Positions 28,307 through 36,302 of a stretch of DNA of 64,000 nucleotides are shown here, piece by piece. The notes under the pieces are model-generated. The model saw nothing but the letters and a program-made list of their open reading frames with translations. It was not told the DNA's origin and ran no database searches. Origin of the DNA: an uncultured Cohaesibacter sp. Lineage in GTDB: Bacteria; Pseudomonadota; Alphaproteobacteria; Rhizobiales; Cohaesibacteraceae. Each line of letters starts with the position of its first letter. The first letter of the stretch is position 1. The position numbers and the translations under genes are program-made. The stretch lies in assembly GCF_963666525.1 (NCBI RefSeq), contig NZ_OY762905.1, forward strand, positions 1,419,331 through 1,483,330. Direction: 5' to 3'.

Positions 28307-29326
28307 TCAATTGACCGGCGGGCCATCGGATGCCCGGACGATCAGTTGCGCCTCGCCCAACTGGCGAAGCGTTTCGGGCGCGCCCCCCTGGATGCGCCTG
28401 ATGAGAAGGTCAGCAAGGCGCTCCCCCGCTGCCCGGTTGTCGACGAAAAAACTGGTAAGTGGCGGGGCCGCATATTCGCCCTCGGCAATGCCGTCGTAGG
28501 AAATGATCGACAGGTCGCGGCCAATCTCGAGCCGCCGGTCAGCAGCAGCCCGATAGACACCGAGCGCTGCCAGATCAACGGCGCAGACAATGGCGGTTGG
28601 CCGCTCGGGCAGGTCCAGCAACTCGGCCCCTTCGCGGGCGCCGTCCCTGCGGGTTACGGCATCGCGCCTAACCAGAGCGTCCTCATAGGCAAGCCCTGCC
28701 TTGTCGAGGCCGCTGCAATAGCCCTCAAAGCGTACCCTGGCATACATGTAGCGCTCCAGGCCGTTGATGAAGCCAATGCGCCTGTGCCCCATGCCCGCCA
28801 GCCGCAACACCGCCTGCTCCATGGCCAGTTCGGCATCGATGTCATACCAGCCGCAGTCGGTGTCATCGCCAGTGCGCCCGAACATGATGAAGGGCACATG
28901 AGCCTTGACCAGATACTCGACGCGGGGATCGACAATGCGCGTGCGCGGCAGGATGAAGCCATCAACCGCATGCTCATCGCTCAGGCGCCGGATCGTGTTC
29001 AGCACTTCCTGCGCATTTGAAGCGGTCGCCACCGTCAGCGTCCAGTTGTCCTGACTGGCGCGGCGGGAAATCCCATCGATGAAGTCGGCCAGAAAAGGTC
29101 GATGACCATCATGGCTGTCGGCATTGAGCACCATGCCGAGCGACCGCACCAGCCCGGTGCGAATGGCCTGCGCATGGATCATCGGCTTGTAGCCCAGATC
29201 CTGAGCCGCCCGCTGAACCTTCAGCCGGGTATGCTCAGAGATATCTGCATAGCCATTGAGCGCCCTCGAGACGGTACTCTTGGAAATGCCCAGAACATAG
29301 GCGACTTCCTTGATGGTAACCCTCAT
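28307..29326 (-). CDS. LacI-family repressor of the GH63/ABC operon
   Basis: The 339-residue regulator begins MRVTIKEVAYVLGISKSTVSRALNG, the standard LacI helix-turn-helix and hinge region, followed by a periplasmic-binding-protein-like ligand domain (about residues 65-335). The ATG at 29326 is chosen because the motif starts there; a TTG at 29392 would add 22 uncharacteristic residues. It is the first gene of the operon, only 45 bases before the binding protein, and two CG-centred palindromes lie upstream (29402-29417 and 29483-29498). Autoregulation together with control of the whole operon is therefore likely, with the imported glycoside or a product as inducer. Confidence 0.92.
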   Translation of the reverse strand: MRVTIKEVAYVLGISKSTVSRALNGYADISEHTRLKVQRAAQDLGYKPMIHAQAIRTGLVRSLGMVLNADSHDGHRPFLADFIDGISRRASQDNWTLTVATASNAQEVLNTIRRLSDEHAVDGFILPRTRIVDPRVEYLVKAHVPFIMFGRTGDDTDCGWYDIDAELAMEQAVLRLAGMGHRRIGFINGLERYMYARVRFEGYCSGLDKAGLAYEDALVRRDAVTRRDGAREGAELLDLPERPTAIVCAVDLAALGVYRAAADRRLEIGRDLSIISYDGIAEGEYAAPPLTSFFVDNRAAGERLADLLIRRIQGGAPETLRQLGEAQLIVRASDGPPVN

Positions 29327-29401
29327 TTTTCTGCTTTGACGCCTCTTGCCATCATGTTCTTCAGACTTTTGCACGGCATCCTCCCGCGCCAAGTCTGCTC
29401 A

Positions 29402-29417
29402 CCGAAACCGGTTTCGG
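29402..29417. promoter_or_regulatory. LacI-type operator 1
   Basis: A perfect 16-base palindrome, CCGAAACCGGTTTCGG, with the central CG step typical of LacI/GalR-family operators. It stands 76 bases upstream of the lacI start at the head of the GH63/ABC operon. Confidence 0.75.
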
Positions 29418-29482
29418 CAACCGAAGGTATATTCACCTTTCGACCAATATCCTGATTCCGGCATCCCATTGAAACAACAACA

Positions 29483-29498
29483 CCGAAATCGGTTTCAC
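29483..29498. promoter_or_regulatory. LacI-type operator 2
   Basis: CCGAAATCGGTTTCAC matches 14 of 16 positions of operator 1 and keeps both GAAA/TTTC arms and the central CG. Its centre is 81 bases from that of operator 1, a spacing compatible with DNA looping by a LacI-family protein. Confidence 0.65.
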
Positions 29499-29682
29499 GA
29501 AAAGGTTCCGACACCGCACCTGCGCAATGGCATTTTGCCAATCTGCTCAAAAAATTAGCAATTGCCTCACACTCGTTTGGCCGTGTCTGTTCGCACCTGC
29601 AAAATAGTGATCACAAACTATGCAACCTTGGGGAAAACGGTGTTAGCCCGACGGGAAAAGCGCCTGACAGGTCGGGCCCGCG

Positions 29683-32600
29683 CTAGTGGAAATCACGACT
29701 GGGAAACAGCTTCTTGGCCTGCTCGCGCGGGTGACGGGCCCGGGAAGGAACCCGCGCCAGCCCCTTGCCCGGACGGCCGCGCGGCGCTTCATCGGCCTGC
29801 GGATTGGTGATGCCAACCGCATCATCGAGCGGATGGCCAAGCTCGGAAAGCCGGTGTGACAGGTCCTCGACCCGCTCGGCGATCAGATGCACCACAATGC
29901 CTTCCTTCTGCAGCGTGCCATGCACACGCAACAGCCGCCCGGCAATCACCGCCCGCCGGAATTGCTGGTAGACCTTGGGCCAGACAACGACATTGGCAAC
30001 ACCGGTCTCGTCCTCCAGCGTCACGAAGATGACCCCCGAAGCCGTGCCGGGCCTCTGGCGGGTGATCACCAGCCCGCACACGGTCACGCGCTTGAGCGAT
30101 GAGGCCATCAGATCGCCATTGGTGGTCAGTTCCGGCAGCGACGGGCGCAACAGCTCCATCGGGTGAGCGCGCAGCGACAGGCGCATGGAAACATAATCCT
30201 CCACCACCTCCTCGCCCAGATGCATCTGCGGCAGGGTCACCGAAGGCTCGTTGATGCACTCGCCGTCAATCGGATCGCTGAACAGCGGCAGAGGCTTGAG
30301 CGAGGCAAAGGCCTTGACCTGCCAGAGTGCCTCGCGCCGCCCCATCTCCATGCTGACAAAGGCATCGGCCTCGGCCAACCGTTCCATCGCCCCGCCCCTG
30401 AGGCCCGCCCGCTGCCAGACACTCTGTGGATCCGGATAGCCATTGCCACGGGCCGCCACGATCCAGTCTGCATCCTCGACCGAGAAGCCCTTGATCTGAC
30501 GGAAGCCGAGCCGGATGGCCAGTGCCCCGTCCAGCCGCCGCTCCAGCCTGTTGTCCCAGACGCTGTTGTTGACGCAGATGGGCCGGATTTCGATACCGTG
30601 CTCGCGGGCATCACGCACGATCTGCGCCGGCGCATAGAAGCCCATCGGCTGGGAGTTGAGCAGCGCGCAGGCGAAAACCGCCGGATGATGGCACTTGAGC
30701 CAGGCCGACACATAGGCCAGCATAGCAAAGGCTGCCGCATGGCTCTCCGGAAAGCCATACTCGCCAAAGCCCTCGATCTGGGAGAAGCAGCGATCGGCGA
30801 AGTCCCGCTCATAGCCGCGCTCCAGCATACCCTCGACAAACCGTTCCTTGAAACTGTGTATGGTGCCCATCCGGCGGAAGGTGGCAAGCGAACGCCGCAG
30901 CCGATCTGCCTCCTCGGGGCTGAAGCCTGCCGCCACCACGGCGATCTGCATCGCCTGTTCCTGAAACAGCGGCACACCGAGGGTCTTGCCCAGCACCTCT
31001 TCCAGCGCCTTTGAAGGAAACCAGACCCGCTCGCGCCCCTGACGCCGGTTGATATAGGGATGCACCATCCCGCCCTGAATGGGGCCAGGCCGGACAATTG
31101 CCACCTCGACCACCAGATCGTAGAAGGTGCGCGGTCGCATCCGTGGCAGAAAATTCATCTGCGCCCGGCTTTCCACCTGGAACACCCCCACAGCATCGGC
31201 CACACACAGCATGTCATAGGTCGCCCCATCCTCCTGCGGTACCGAACCAATGGTGTGACGGATGCCCTCATGCTCCTTGAGCAGATCGAAGCTCTTGCGG
31301 ATGCAGGTCAGCATGCCAAGGCTCAGAATATCCACCTTGAGGATGCCCAGCGCATCGATGTCATCCTTGTCCCATTCGATGATCGTGCGATCTTCCATCG
31401 CCGCATTCTCGATCGGGCACAGTTCATCGAGCCGCCCGCGCGTGATGATGAAACCACCCACATGCTGGGAGAGATGACGCGGGAAACCGATGATTTCGGC
31501 GATGAGGGCAATCGTCTGCATAAGCCGCCGATCCGCCGGATCGAGCCCCAGCTCCTTCATGCGCCTGAGATCGACCCCGTCGGTCGACCAGCCCCAGATC
31601 TGGCCCGACAGCGCCGCCGTCACATCCTGCGACAACCCCATCACCTTGCCCACCTCGCGGATGGCAGAGCGGGTGCGGAAATGAATGACCGTGGCACACA
31701 GCCCGGCGCGGTGGCGGCCATAGCGCTCATAGATATGCTGGATCACCTCTTCACGCCGCTCGTGCTCGAAGTCCACATCGATATCGGGCGGCTCGCCACG
31801 GTGTTCCGAGACGAAACGCTCGAACACCATGGTGATGGTTTCCGGCGCCACATCGGTGATGCCAAGAGCAAAACAGAGAATGGAGTTGGCCGCCGAGCCG
31901 CGCCCCTGGCAGAGGATCCCCTTGCTGCGGGCAAACATCACGATGTCATGCACCGTCAGGAAATAGGCTGCAAAACCGAGCTTGCCGACCAGCGCCAGTT
32001 CCTTGTCCGCCAGCCCGCGGGATTTCTCCGGCACCCCTTGCGGATAGCGCCGGGCGAGCCCCTCGTTGGTCAGCCGCTCAAGCCGCGCCTGCGGGCTTTC
32101 CTCACCCGCCACCTCGTCGGGATATTCATAGCTCAGCTCATCAAGAGCGAAGGTGCAGCGCATGGCGATCTCGGATGCCCGCCGGATGGCAGCCGGATGG
32201 CGGCAATAAAGCCGCACCATGTCAGCCGCCCCCTTGAGGCGCCGCTCTGCATTGGGCAGCGCCCGCGAACCGATGGCATCAATGGTGATATGGTCCCTCA
32301 GGCACGTCAGGACATCGGCCAGTTGCCGCCGTCGCCCGTGATGCATGAGCACATCGCCCAAGGCCACCATGGGCGCGGCCAGCCGGTAGGCGAGTTTGGC
32401 GCAGGCATCAAACCAGGCCTGATCGGAGCCATTGTAAGCGGGGGCAGCGCCCAGAAACACGGCACCGGGAAACTGCACCACGGCCTGCCGGATCTGCCTC
32501 TCGACATCCGGGTGGGCCAGCCCCGCCTGCGGCAGTGCTATCAGCATCATCCCCGACCCGGCCGCCAGCAGATCGGCGTAATACAGCTGGCACTCCCCCT

Positions 32601-33177
32601 TCTCGGCCCGCCGCTTGCCAAGGGTGAGCAGCCGCGTCAGCCGCTGATAGGCCGCCCGGTCCGTCGGCAGAGCAAGCCAATGGAGCGCACTGTCGCTGAG
32701 CACCAGACGCGCCCCGACAATCAGGCGCGGCAGCTTGACCACCAGCGACGGAGCCAGGCCTCCCTGCCCTGCCGCCTCCTTCGGCTGGCGACTGGAAGGA
32801 TCGATCCGCTGACTGGAGCGCAGACGGATGCCTTCAGGCAGCTTGTCCGCCTGTTCCTCACACTGGCGCTTCAGTTCCTTGAGCGCCGAATAGGCCCGCA
32901 CCACCCCGGCCAGAGAATTGCGGTCCGTGATCGCGATGGCGTCAAGTCCCAGCTCTGCCGCACGGATGACCAGCTCCTCCGGATGCGATGCGCCGGTGAG
33001 AAAGGTGAAATTGGAAGACACACACAATTCCGCATAGGTTCTGGGGCGCATCGCCTCCAGTTGCTCTGGCAAAACGGCCCCTGAATTCGGCGTTGGCCCC
33101 TTTGCCGGTGGCGTCGCGCTGCTCCCATAGCCCTCAGCCCCCTCTGAGTCTGCTGGGCGAGACGGATCCTGCGTCAT
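29683..33177 (-). CDS. dnaE2: Error-prone DNA polymerase DnaE2 (ImuC)
   Basis: This 1164-residue alternative DNA polymerase III alpha subunit performs translesion synthesis with ImuA and ImuB in damage-induced mutagenesis. The PHP domain begins YAELCVSSNFTFLTGASHPE (about residues 49-68), GRGSAANSILCFALGIT and the aspartate motif GEPPDIDVDFEHERREEV mark the polymerase core, and PGTASGVIFVTLEDETGVANVVVW marks the OB-fold domain. The chain ends KLFPSRDFH, the usual DnaE2 terminus. It overlaps the imuB stop by four bases (ATGA). Length is normal for DnaE2. The cassette is under a LexA box before imuA. Confidence 0.96.
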   Translation of the reverse strand: MTQDPSRPADSEGAEGYGSSATPPAKGPTPNSGAVLPEQLEAMRPRTYAELCVSSNFTFLTGASHPEELVIRAAELGLDAIAITDRNSLAGVVRAYSALKELKRQCEEQADKLPEGIRLRSSQRIDPSSRQPKEAAGQGGLAPSLVVKLPRLIVGARLVLSDSALHWLALPTDRAAYQRLTRLLTLGKRRAEKGECQLYYADLLAAGSGMMLIALPQAGLAHPDVERQIRQAVVQFPGAVFLGAAPAYNGSDQAWFDACAKLAYRLAAPMVALGDVLMHHGRRRQLADVLTCLRDHITIDAIGSRALPNAERRLKGAADMVRLYCRHPAAIRRASEIAMRCTFALDELSYEYPDEVAGEESPQARLERLTNEGLARRYPQGVPEKSRGLADKELALVGKLGFAAYFLTVHDIVMFARSKGILCQGRGSAANSILCFALGITDVAPETITMVFERFVSEHRGEPPDIDVDFEHERREEVIQHIYERYGRHRAGLCATVIHFRTRSAIREVGKVMGLSQDVTAALSGQIWGWSTDGVDLRRMKELGLDPADRRLMQTIALIAEIIGFPRHLSQHVGGFIITRGRLDELCPIENAAMEDRTIIEWDKDDIDALGILKVDILSLGMLTCIRKSFDLLKEHEGIRHTIGSVPQEDGATYDMLCVADAVGVFQVESRAQMNFLPRMRPRTFYDLVVEVAIVRPGPIQGGMVHPYINRRQGRERVWFPSKALEEVLGKTLGVPLFQEQAMQIAVVAAGFSPEEADRLRRSLATFRRMGTIHSFKERFVEGMLERGYERDFADRCFSQIEGFGEYGFPESHAAAFAMLAYVSAWLKCHHPAVFACALLNSQPMGFYAPAQIVRDAREHGIEIRPICVNNSVWDNRLERRLDGALAIRLGFRQIKGFSVEDADWIVAARGNGYPDPQSVWQRAGLRGGAMERLAEADAFVSMEMGRREALWQVKAFASLKPLPLFSDPIDGECINEPSVTLPQMHLGEEVVEDYVSMRLSLRAHPMELLRPSLPELTTNGDLMASSLKRVTVCGLVITRQRPGTASGVIFVTLEDETGVANVVVWPKVYQQFRRAVIAGRLLRVHGTLQKEGIVVHLIAERVEDLSHRLSELGHPLDDAVGITNPQADEAPRGRPGKGLARVPSRARHPREQAKKLFPSRDFH

Positions 33178-34871
33178 GCGAATTCACCCTGCACGAACCA
33201 GCTGGACAGATGGGAAAGCCGGTTCTGCGGCGTATGAAACAGCCACAGCCGCCAGCCCTGACGGGTCTCCACCCACCAGTAATCGCGCAGACCAGACCGC
33301 CACGCGGGGTCTTCCCACCACCATTCCGGTGCGATCCGTTCCGGCCCGCGCGCCGAGGCCACCGACAGCTGCATCCGCCGCCAGCGAAAATGCGCCGGCG
33401 GCTCCCGCCGCCCGGGGTCCGGCTCCGCCGACAGGGGCAGTACGATCGGTTCGGGAGGAAACAGGCGCACAGGACGAGGGCAAGCGCCCCCCGCGCTCCC
33501 CCGCCCCCCCTCAGATGGCCCGTCTGGAGAGGACCATGCCGTGACGGCCTTGGTCCACGCAGCAGGCTGCAGCGAAAAGCTGCGCTCCGGAATGTGGCTG
33601 TCTGCCGGGACGAAGCGCAGGATATTTTCAAGCCCGATACGGCTGCCAAGCCGGGAGACAAGATCATCCAGCGCATGGTCGGCAGGCGAGGGAGAGCCCT
33701 CGTCCTTGCGGTCGCTCCGCCCATGGCTCAGCACCACGCTCGCCATCTGCTCATCGGCCATCGACTCGACGACGGTTGCTTCCAACCGCACCATGTCGAT
33801 GCCGAACCCGGCATCCACTTCGCCAACGCCCCGTTCGAACAGCGGCAGGATGCGCAAAGCTTCCCGCATGGGACGGGCCAGCCGCAACTCCACCTGACTG
33901 GCCTCCATGTCGAGCCGCCGCATGGTCAGTTGCAACACCCGCGCGCCGGCGCCCTGCCGGTCCAGCTTGTCGCACAGCCGGTCCAGCAGTCTGGCCGCTA
34001 CGGCCATGACATCATCGGCCAGGCCGATCGGCTCGGGCAGGCTCATCCGCACCCCATAGTGCGGGGCCTCGGAGAGGGGTGAGATCGCTTCTTCCCGGTG
34101 CCCCAGCGCCTGATCAAGCCGCAACAGCGGCTCCAGCCCGAAGCGACGGGTGACTGTGGCCCGTGGCAGGGCATGAAGCGCATCTATGGTCCGCACCCCA
34201 AGCCGCATCAGCCCGGTGCAGACCTTCTCTTCCAGACGCAGGGCCGCAATGGGAAACCCGCCAATCGCGGCAAGCGCCTTGCCCGGCGCGGCCAGACGGG
34301 CTTCCAGACGGGTTTCCAGGCGGGAGACCTGATGAGAGACCTGATGAGAAACTGGGCCGGAAGGGCTCTGGTCAGGGCGCGCCGCCCCCGTCTCATCTGC
34401 CACCCGGCCGCCATAATGGGCGAGCGCCCAGGCTGCTCCGCGCGTATCGGCCAGCCCCGGCTGCACAGCAATGCCCCCCCGCGCCAGACGCTCCCCGATG
34501 GTCTCCAGCAAGGCAAGTTCACCGCCGAACAGATGCGTCGAGCCCGTCACATCAAGCAGCAGACCATCCTCGCCATCCAGCCCCACCCAAGGGCAGAAGC
34601 GACCGGCCCAGCGTGCCAGCAACTGCAGAAAATGGCCATCCGCCTCTCGGTCCGCGGGCATGGTCTGCAACTGCGGGCACAAGGCCCGGGCATCCGCCAA
34701 GCCCATGCCCCGCTGCAGCCCGTCCCGCTCGGCGCTCTCATTGAGACAATAAAGCCGCTCGGCATTACTCTGCTGCAACGTGAGGGCAAAAGGCGTCGTC
34801 ATGACCACGCGCCGCAGAATGCGGTCGCTCGCCAGCCTCGGAAACCACAATGACACGACGCGTCTCTGCAT
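33174..34871 (-). CDS. imuB: ImuB, Y-family polymerase-like mutagenesis protein
   Basis: The 565-residue protein is the catalytically inactive Y-family homologue that bridges DnaE2 and the sliding clamp. It starts MQRRVVSLWFPRLASDRILR, the conserved ImuB N-terminus, and ends with DYWWVETRQGWRLWLFH and SSWFVQGEFA, the conserved C-terminus. The start lies 107 bases inside imuA, an unusually long overlap; the strongly conserved beginning makes a later start unlikely. Downstream it overlaps dnaE2 by four bases. Together the three genes form one SOS transcript. Confidence 0.93.
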   Translation of the reverse strand: MQRRVVSLWFPRLASDRILRRVVMTTPFALTLQQSNAERLYCLNESAERDGLQRGMGLADARALCPQLQTMPADREADGHFLQLLARWAGRFCPWVGLDGEDGLLLDVTGSTHLFGGELALLETIGERLARGGIAVQPGLADTRGAAWALAHYGGRVADETGAARPDQSPSGPVSHQVSHQVSRLETRLEARLAAPGKALAAIGGFPIAALRLEEKVCTGLMRLGVRTIDALHALPRATVTRRFGLEPLLRLDQALGHREEAISPLSEAPHYGVRMSLPEPIGLADDVMAVAARLLDRLCDKLDRQGAGARVLQLTMRRLDMEASQVELRLARPMREALRILPLFERGVGEVDAGFGIDMVRLEATVVESMADEQMASVVLSHGRSDRKDEGSPSPADHALDDLVSRLGSRIGLENILRFVPADSHIPERSFSLQPAAWTKAVTAWSSPDGPSEGGRGSAGGACPRPVRLFPPEPIVLPLSAEPDPGRREPPAHFRWRRMQLSVASARGPERIAPEWWWEDPAWRSGLRDYWWVETRQGWRLWLFHTPQNRLSHLSSWFVQGEFA

Positions 34872-35433
34872 CCCAGATCAAATCCCAACACCCTAATGTT
34901 CCTGATTTGTTCTTTATAAGCTGCCAACGTTGAAGAGTCGAGTCGGAAGTCTGCCGCGAGGGCATAACCACCTGATCCTGCCGGAATTTCGGGGAGAAAA
35001 GCGGTGAACAATGCCAGCGGCTTTCGGCGGCATTGTTGCCCATTCCCTCGCCGATCATCAGGATCCCGGTTGCCTTGCCCTCCTCGGCCGCGAGCTGCAG
35101 ACGACGCCCTGCCGTAAAGCTCAGCTCACGCGGCACTTCGGCCACCACCGTGGACAGCGCGCCCGAGCGCAAGGCCTCCTCGGCAGACGCCAGCATGGTC
35201 TTCTGGTCAGCCACCCGCGCCAGCAGCAAATGGTGCGGATCGCAGAAAGGCGCCAGACCATCCGGATTGAGCCCCTCCGTCCGCCAGTCCTCGACCAGCC
35301 ACATGGCCGGCCGCCGATCGCTGCGCTGGCCAATCCCGCAGGTGATGGCAGCAAACACCGTTGCCCCCTGCCCGGTCACCTCATGCGCCCGACCGCCCCG
35401 CAAGGGAAAGACATCTGTCAAAAGATCCTGCAT
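34765..35433 (-). CDS. imuA: ImuA, RecA-like mutagenesis protein
   Basis: The 222-residue RecA-fold protein is the first gene of the imuA-imuB-dnaE2 cassette. It begins MQDLLTDVFPLRGGRAHEVTG; a GGAGGG ribosome site precedes the ATG at 35433, and an alternative ATG at 35454 lies inside the LexA box and is rejected. The core carries the GQRSDRRPAMWLVEDW and LLLARVADQKTMLASAEEALR segments typical of ImuA, and the C-terminal RWQLIKNKSGTLGCWDLIWD. ImuA interacts with ImuB and RecA and acts only after DNA damage. Its last 107 bases also encode the ImuB N-terminus. Confidence 0.92.
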   Translation of the reverse strand: MQDLLTDVFPLRGGRAHEVTGQGATVFAAITCGIGQRSDRRPAMWLVEDWRTEGLNPDGLAPFCDPHHLLLARVADQKTMLASAEEALRSGALSTVVAEVPRELSFTAGRRLQLAAEEGKATGILMIGEGMGNNAAESRWHCSPLFSPKFRQDQVVMPSRQTSDSTLQRWQLIKNKSGTLGCWDLIWDAETRRVIVVSEAGERPHSAARGHDDAFCPHVAAE

Positions 35434-35448
35434 GACACCCTCCAATAA

Positions 35449-35463
35449 GAACATAAAGAGAAC
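35449..35463 (-). promoter_or_regulatory. LexA box before imuA (GAAC-N7-GAAC)
   Basis: GAACATAAAGAGAAC is an exact match to the alphaproteobacterial LexA consensus (GTTC-N7-GTTC read on the other strand). It ends 16 bases upstream of the imuA start, so LexA binding would block the promoter until SOS induction. Confidence 0.85.
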
Positions 35464-35664
35464 ATATCATAGGGCAACACCTTTGTCAGCTACGTTACTT
35501 CGCATAAATTTGCATCATTAAATTTAAAGGTATGCATATGAAGCATAAAGGCCGCGCAAACTTGTCTCTTCAAAAAAGCGCAGAAAACCGCCAAAGTCGC
35601 CCCAAGAAAAGCCAATGTCCGAAACCACGCCTGAAACCGCGAACGATGACGAAAGAGTGGCCCC

Positions 35665-35799
35665 ATGTCCGAAAAAAGTAGCAACCCATTTTCATTTGCC
35701 CTGAAATTCTTCCAGACTCTGGCAAGCTCCGAACCGCGCATCCACCCGAACCCGCGCGAATGGGATGCAATGACCTTCCACGACCGCCACGACGGCTGA
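35665..35799 (+). CDS. Possible 44-residue small protein
   Basis: The frame begins MSEKSSNPFSFALKFFQTLA and ends MTFHDRHDG. The first half could form an amphipathic helix and the second is rich in charged residues and histidine. Only a weak purine stretch precedes the ATG. It was not matched to any family. It lies about 100 bases before a candidate CCUCCUCCC small RNA; such RNAs in Rhodobacter often follow small-protein genes of the DUF1127 type, but this frame lacks the DUF1127 signature. Existence is uncertain. Confidence 0.3.
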   Translation: MSEKSSNPFSFALKFFQTLASSEPRIHPNPREWDAMTFHDRHDG

Positions 35800-35899
35800 A
35801 ATACGTATAAACCTCTAATAATTCACGCAAAAACCGCCCCAGTCATGCAGCAATATCAGAGCTGACAAGCGAAAAAGCCTCTTTTGCGCATAAGACGAA

Positions 35900-36081
35900 A
35901 GTCGTAAACTATCCCCTGTAAGTGAGCCAACGAAGCCTCTGCAAAGAGGTGAGGTCATTTGCGACGGGGACCCCCTCTAGCCTCATGCTGCCTCCTCCCC
36001 GATTTGCATGAGGTTTGAACCCCGCCCAAGTGGCGAACATGCCCTGGCCCAGAGCGATCTGGGACAGGGCATCTTTTTTTT
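35900..36081 (+). ncRNA. Candidate small RNA with CCUCCUCCC hairpin loop (CcsR/cuckoo-like)
   Basis: Several nested stems stand in front of a strong intrinsic terminator. Hairpin 1 is CCTCT-GCAA-AGAGG (35936-35949). Hairpin 2 has perfect 8-base arms CCTCATGC (35981-35988) and GCATGAGG (36006-36013), enclosed by CGGGG (35965-35969) and CCCCG (36020-36024). The 17-base loop contains CCTCCTCCC (35991-35999), an anti-Shine-Dalgarno motif known from loops of alphaproteobacterial small RNAs (CcsR in Rhodobacter, the cuckoo family). The terminator (36039-36081) closes the element. The 5' end is set only approximately; a promoter near 35880-35920 is assumed. No protein frame explains the structure. 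Confidence 0.55.
36039..36081 (+). terminator. Intrinsic terminator of the candidate small RNA
   Basis: Stems ATGCCCTG with CAGGGCAT and CCCAGA with TCTGGG, separated by one G-A mismatch, close a GCGA loop and are followed by C and then eight T. This is one of the strongest terminators in the window, yet no known coding gene precedes it on this strand, which supports a small RNA upstream. Confidence 0.85.
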
Positions 36082-36302
36082 GTACCGTCTTTGAGTACTG
36101 CAAGCCTGGCTCACCGCCAGAAAGCTCCCGCCCGATCCCGAGCACCATCCCTACTCATCTACCCCACCCCCGGCGTCCACGCCCCAAGTCGCCAAGCCCC
36201 TGTGCCCAAATAGACAATCCCGTCAGAATGGCTGGTCCTTTGGTCCCCTTGCCCCTATACTCGCCCCCCGATGGATAAGACAGTCGACAGCGGGAGGCAG
36301 AC

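Larger units (their letters stand above)
29327..29682. other. Promoter region of the lacI operon and 3' flank of dnaE2
   Basis: This 356-base spacer holds the two LacI-type operators. A possible weak hairpin (GCCCGAC with GTCGGGC, about 29647-29678) stands just after the dnaE2 stop on the minus strand. No gene is seen. Confidence 0.5.
35464..36302. other. Largely non-coding region between the SOS cassette and the glycerate kinase gene
   Basis: Apart from one possible 44-codon frame (35665-35799) and a structured RNA candidate with terminator (about 35900-36081), no gene is supported. The part before 35560 is A+T-rich and probably includes the imuA promoter. The part after 36081 is a C-rich leader to the glycerate kinase gene without recognisable structure. 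Confidence 0.5.

Noticed and set aside
31060..33084. Very long + strand frame (674 codons) opposite dnaE2
   Set aside because: It is an antisense shadow with biased composition; dnaE2 motifs cover the same DNA on the minus strand.
35900..36081. 6S RNA (ssrS) as an identity for the structured RNA candidate
   Set aside because: The long closing stem, central bubble and conserved 6S segments are not recognisable, and the usual neighbours are absent; the CCUCCUCCC loop fits another class better.
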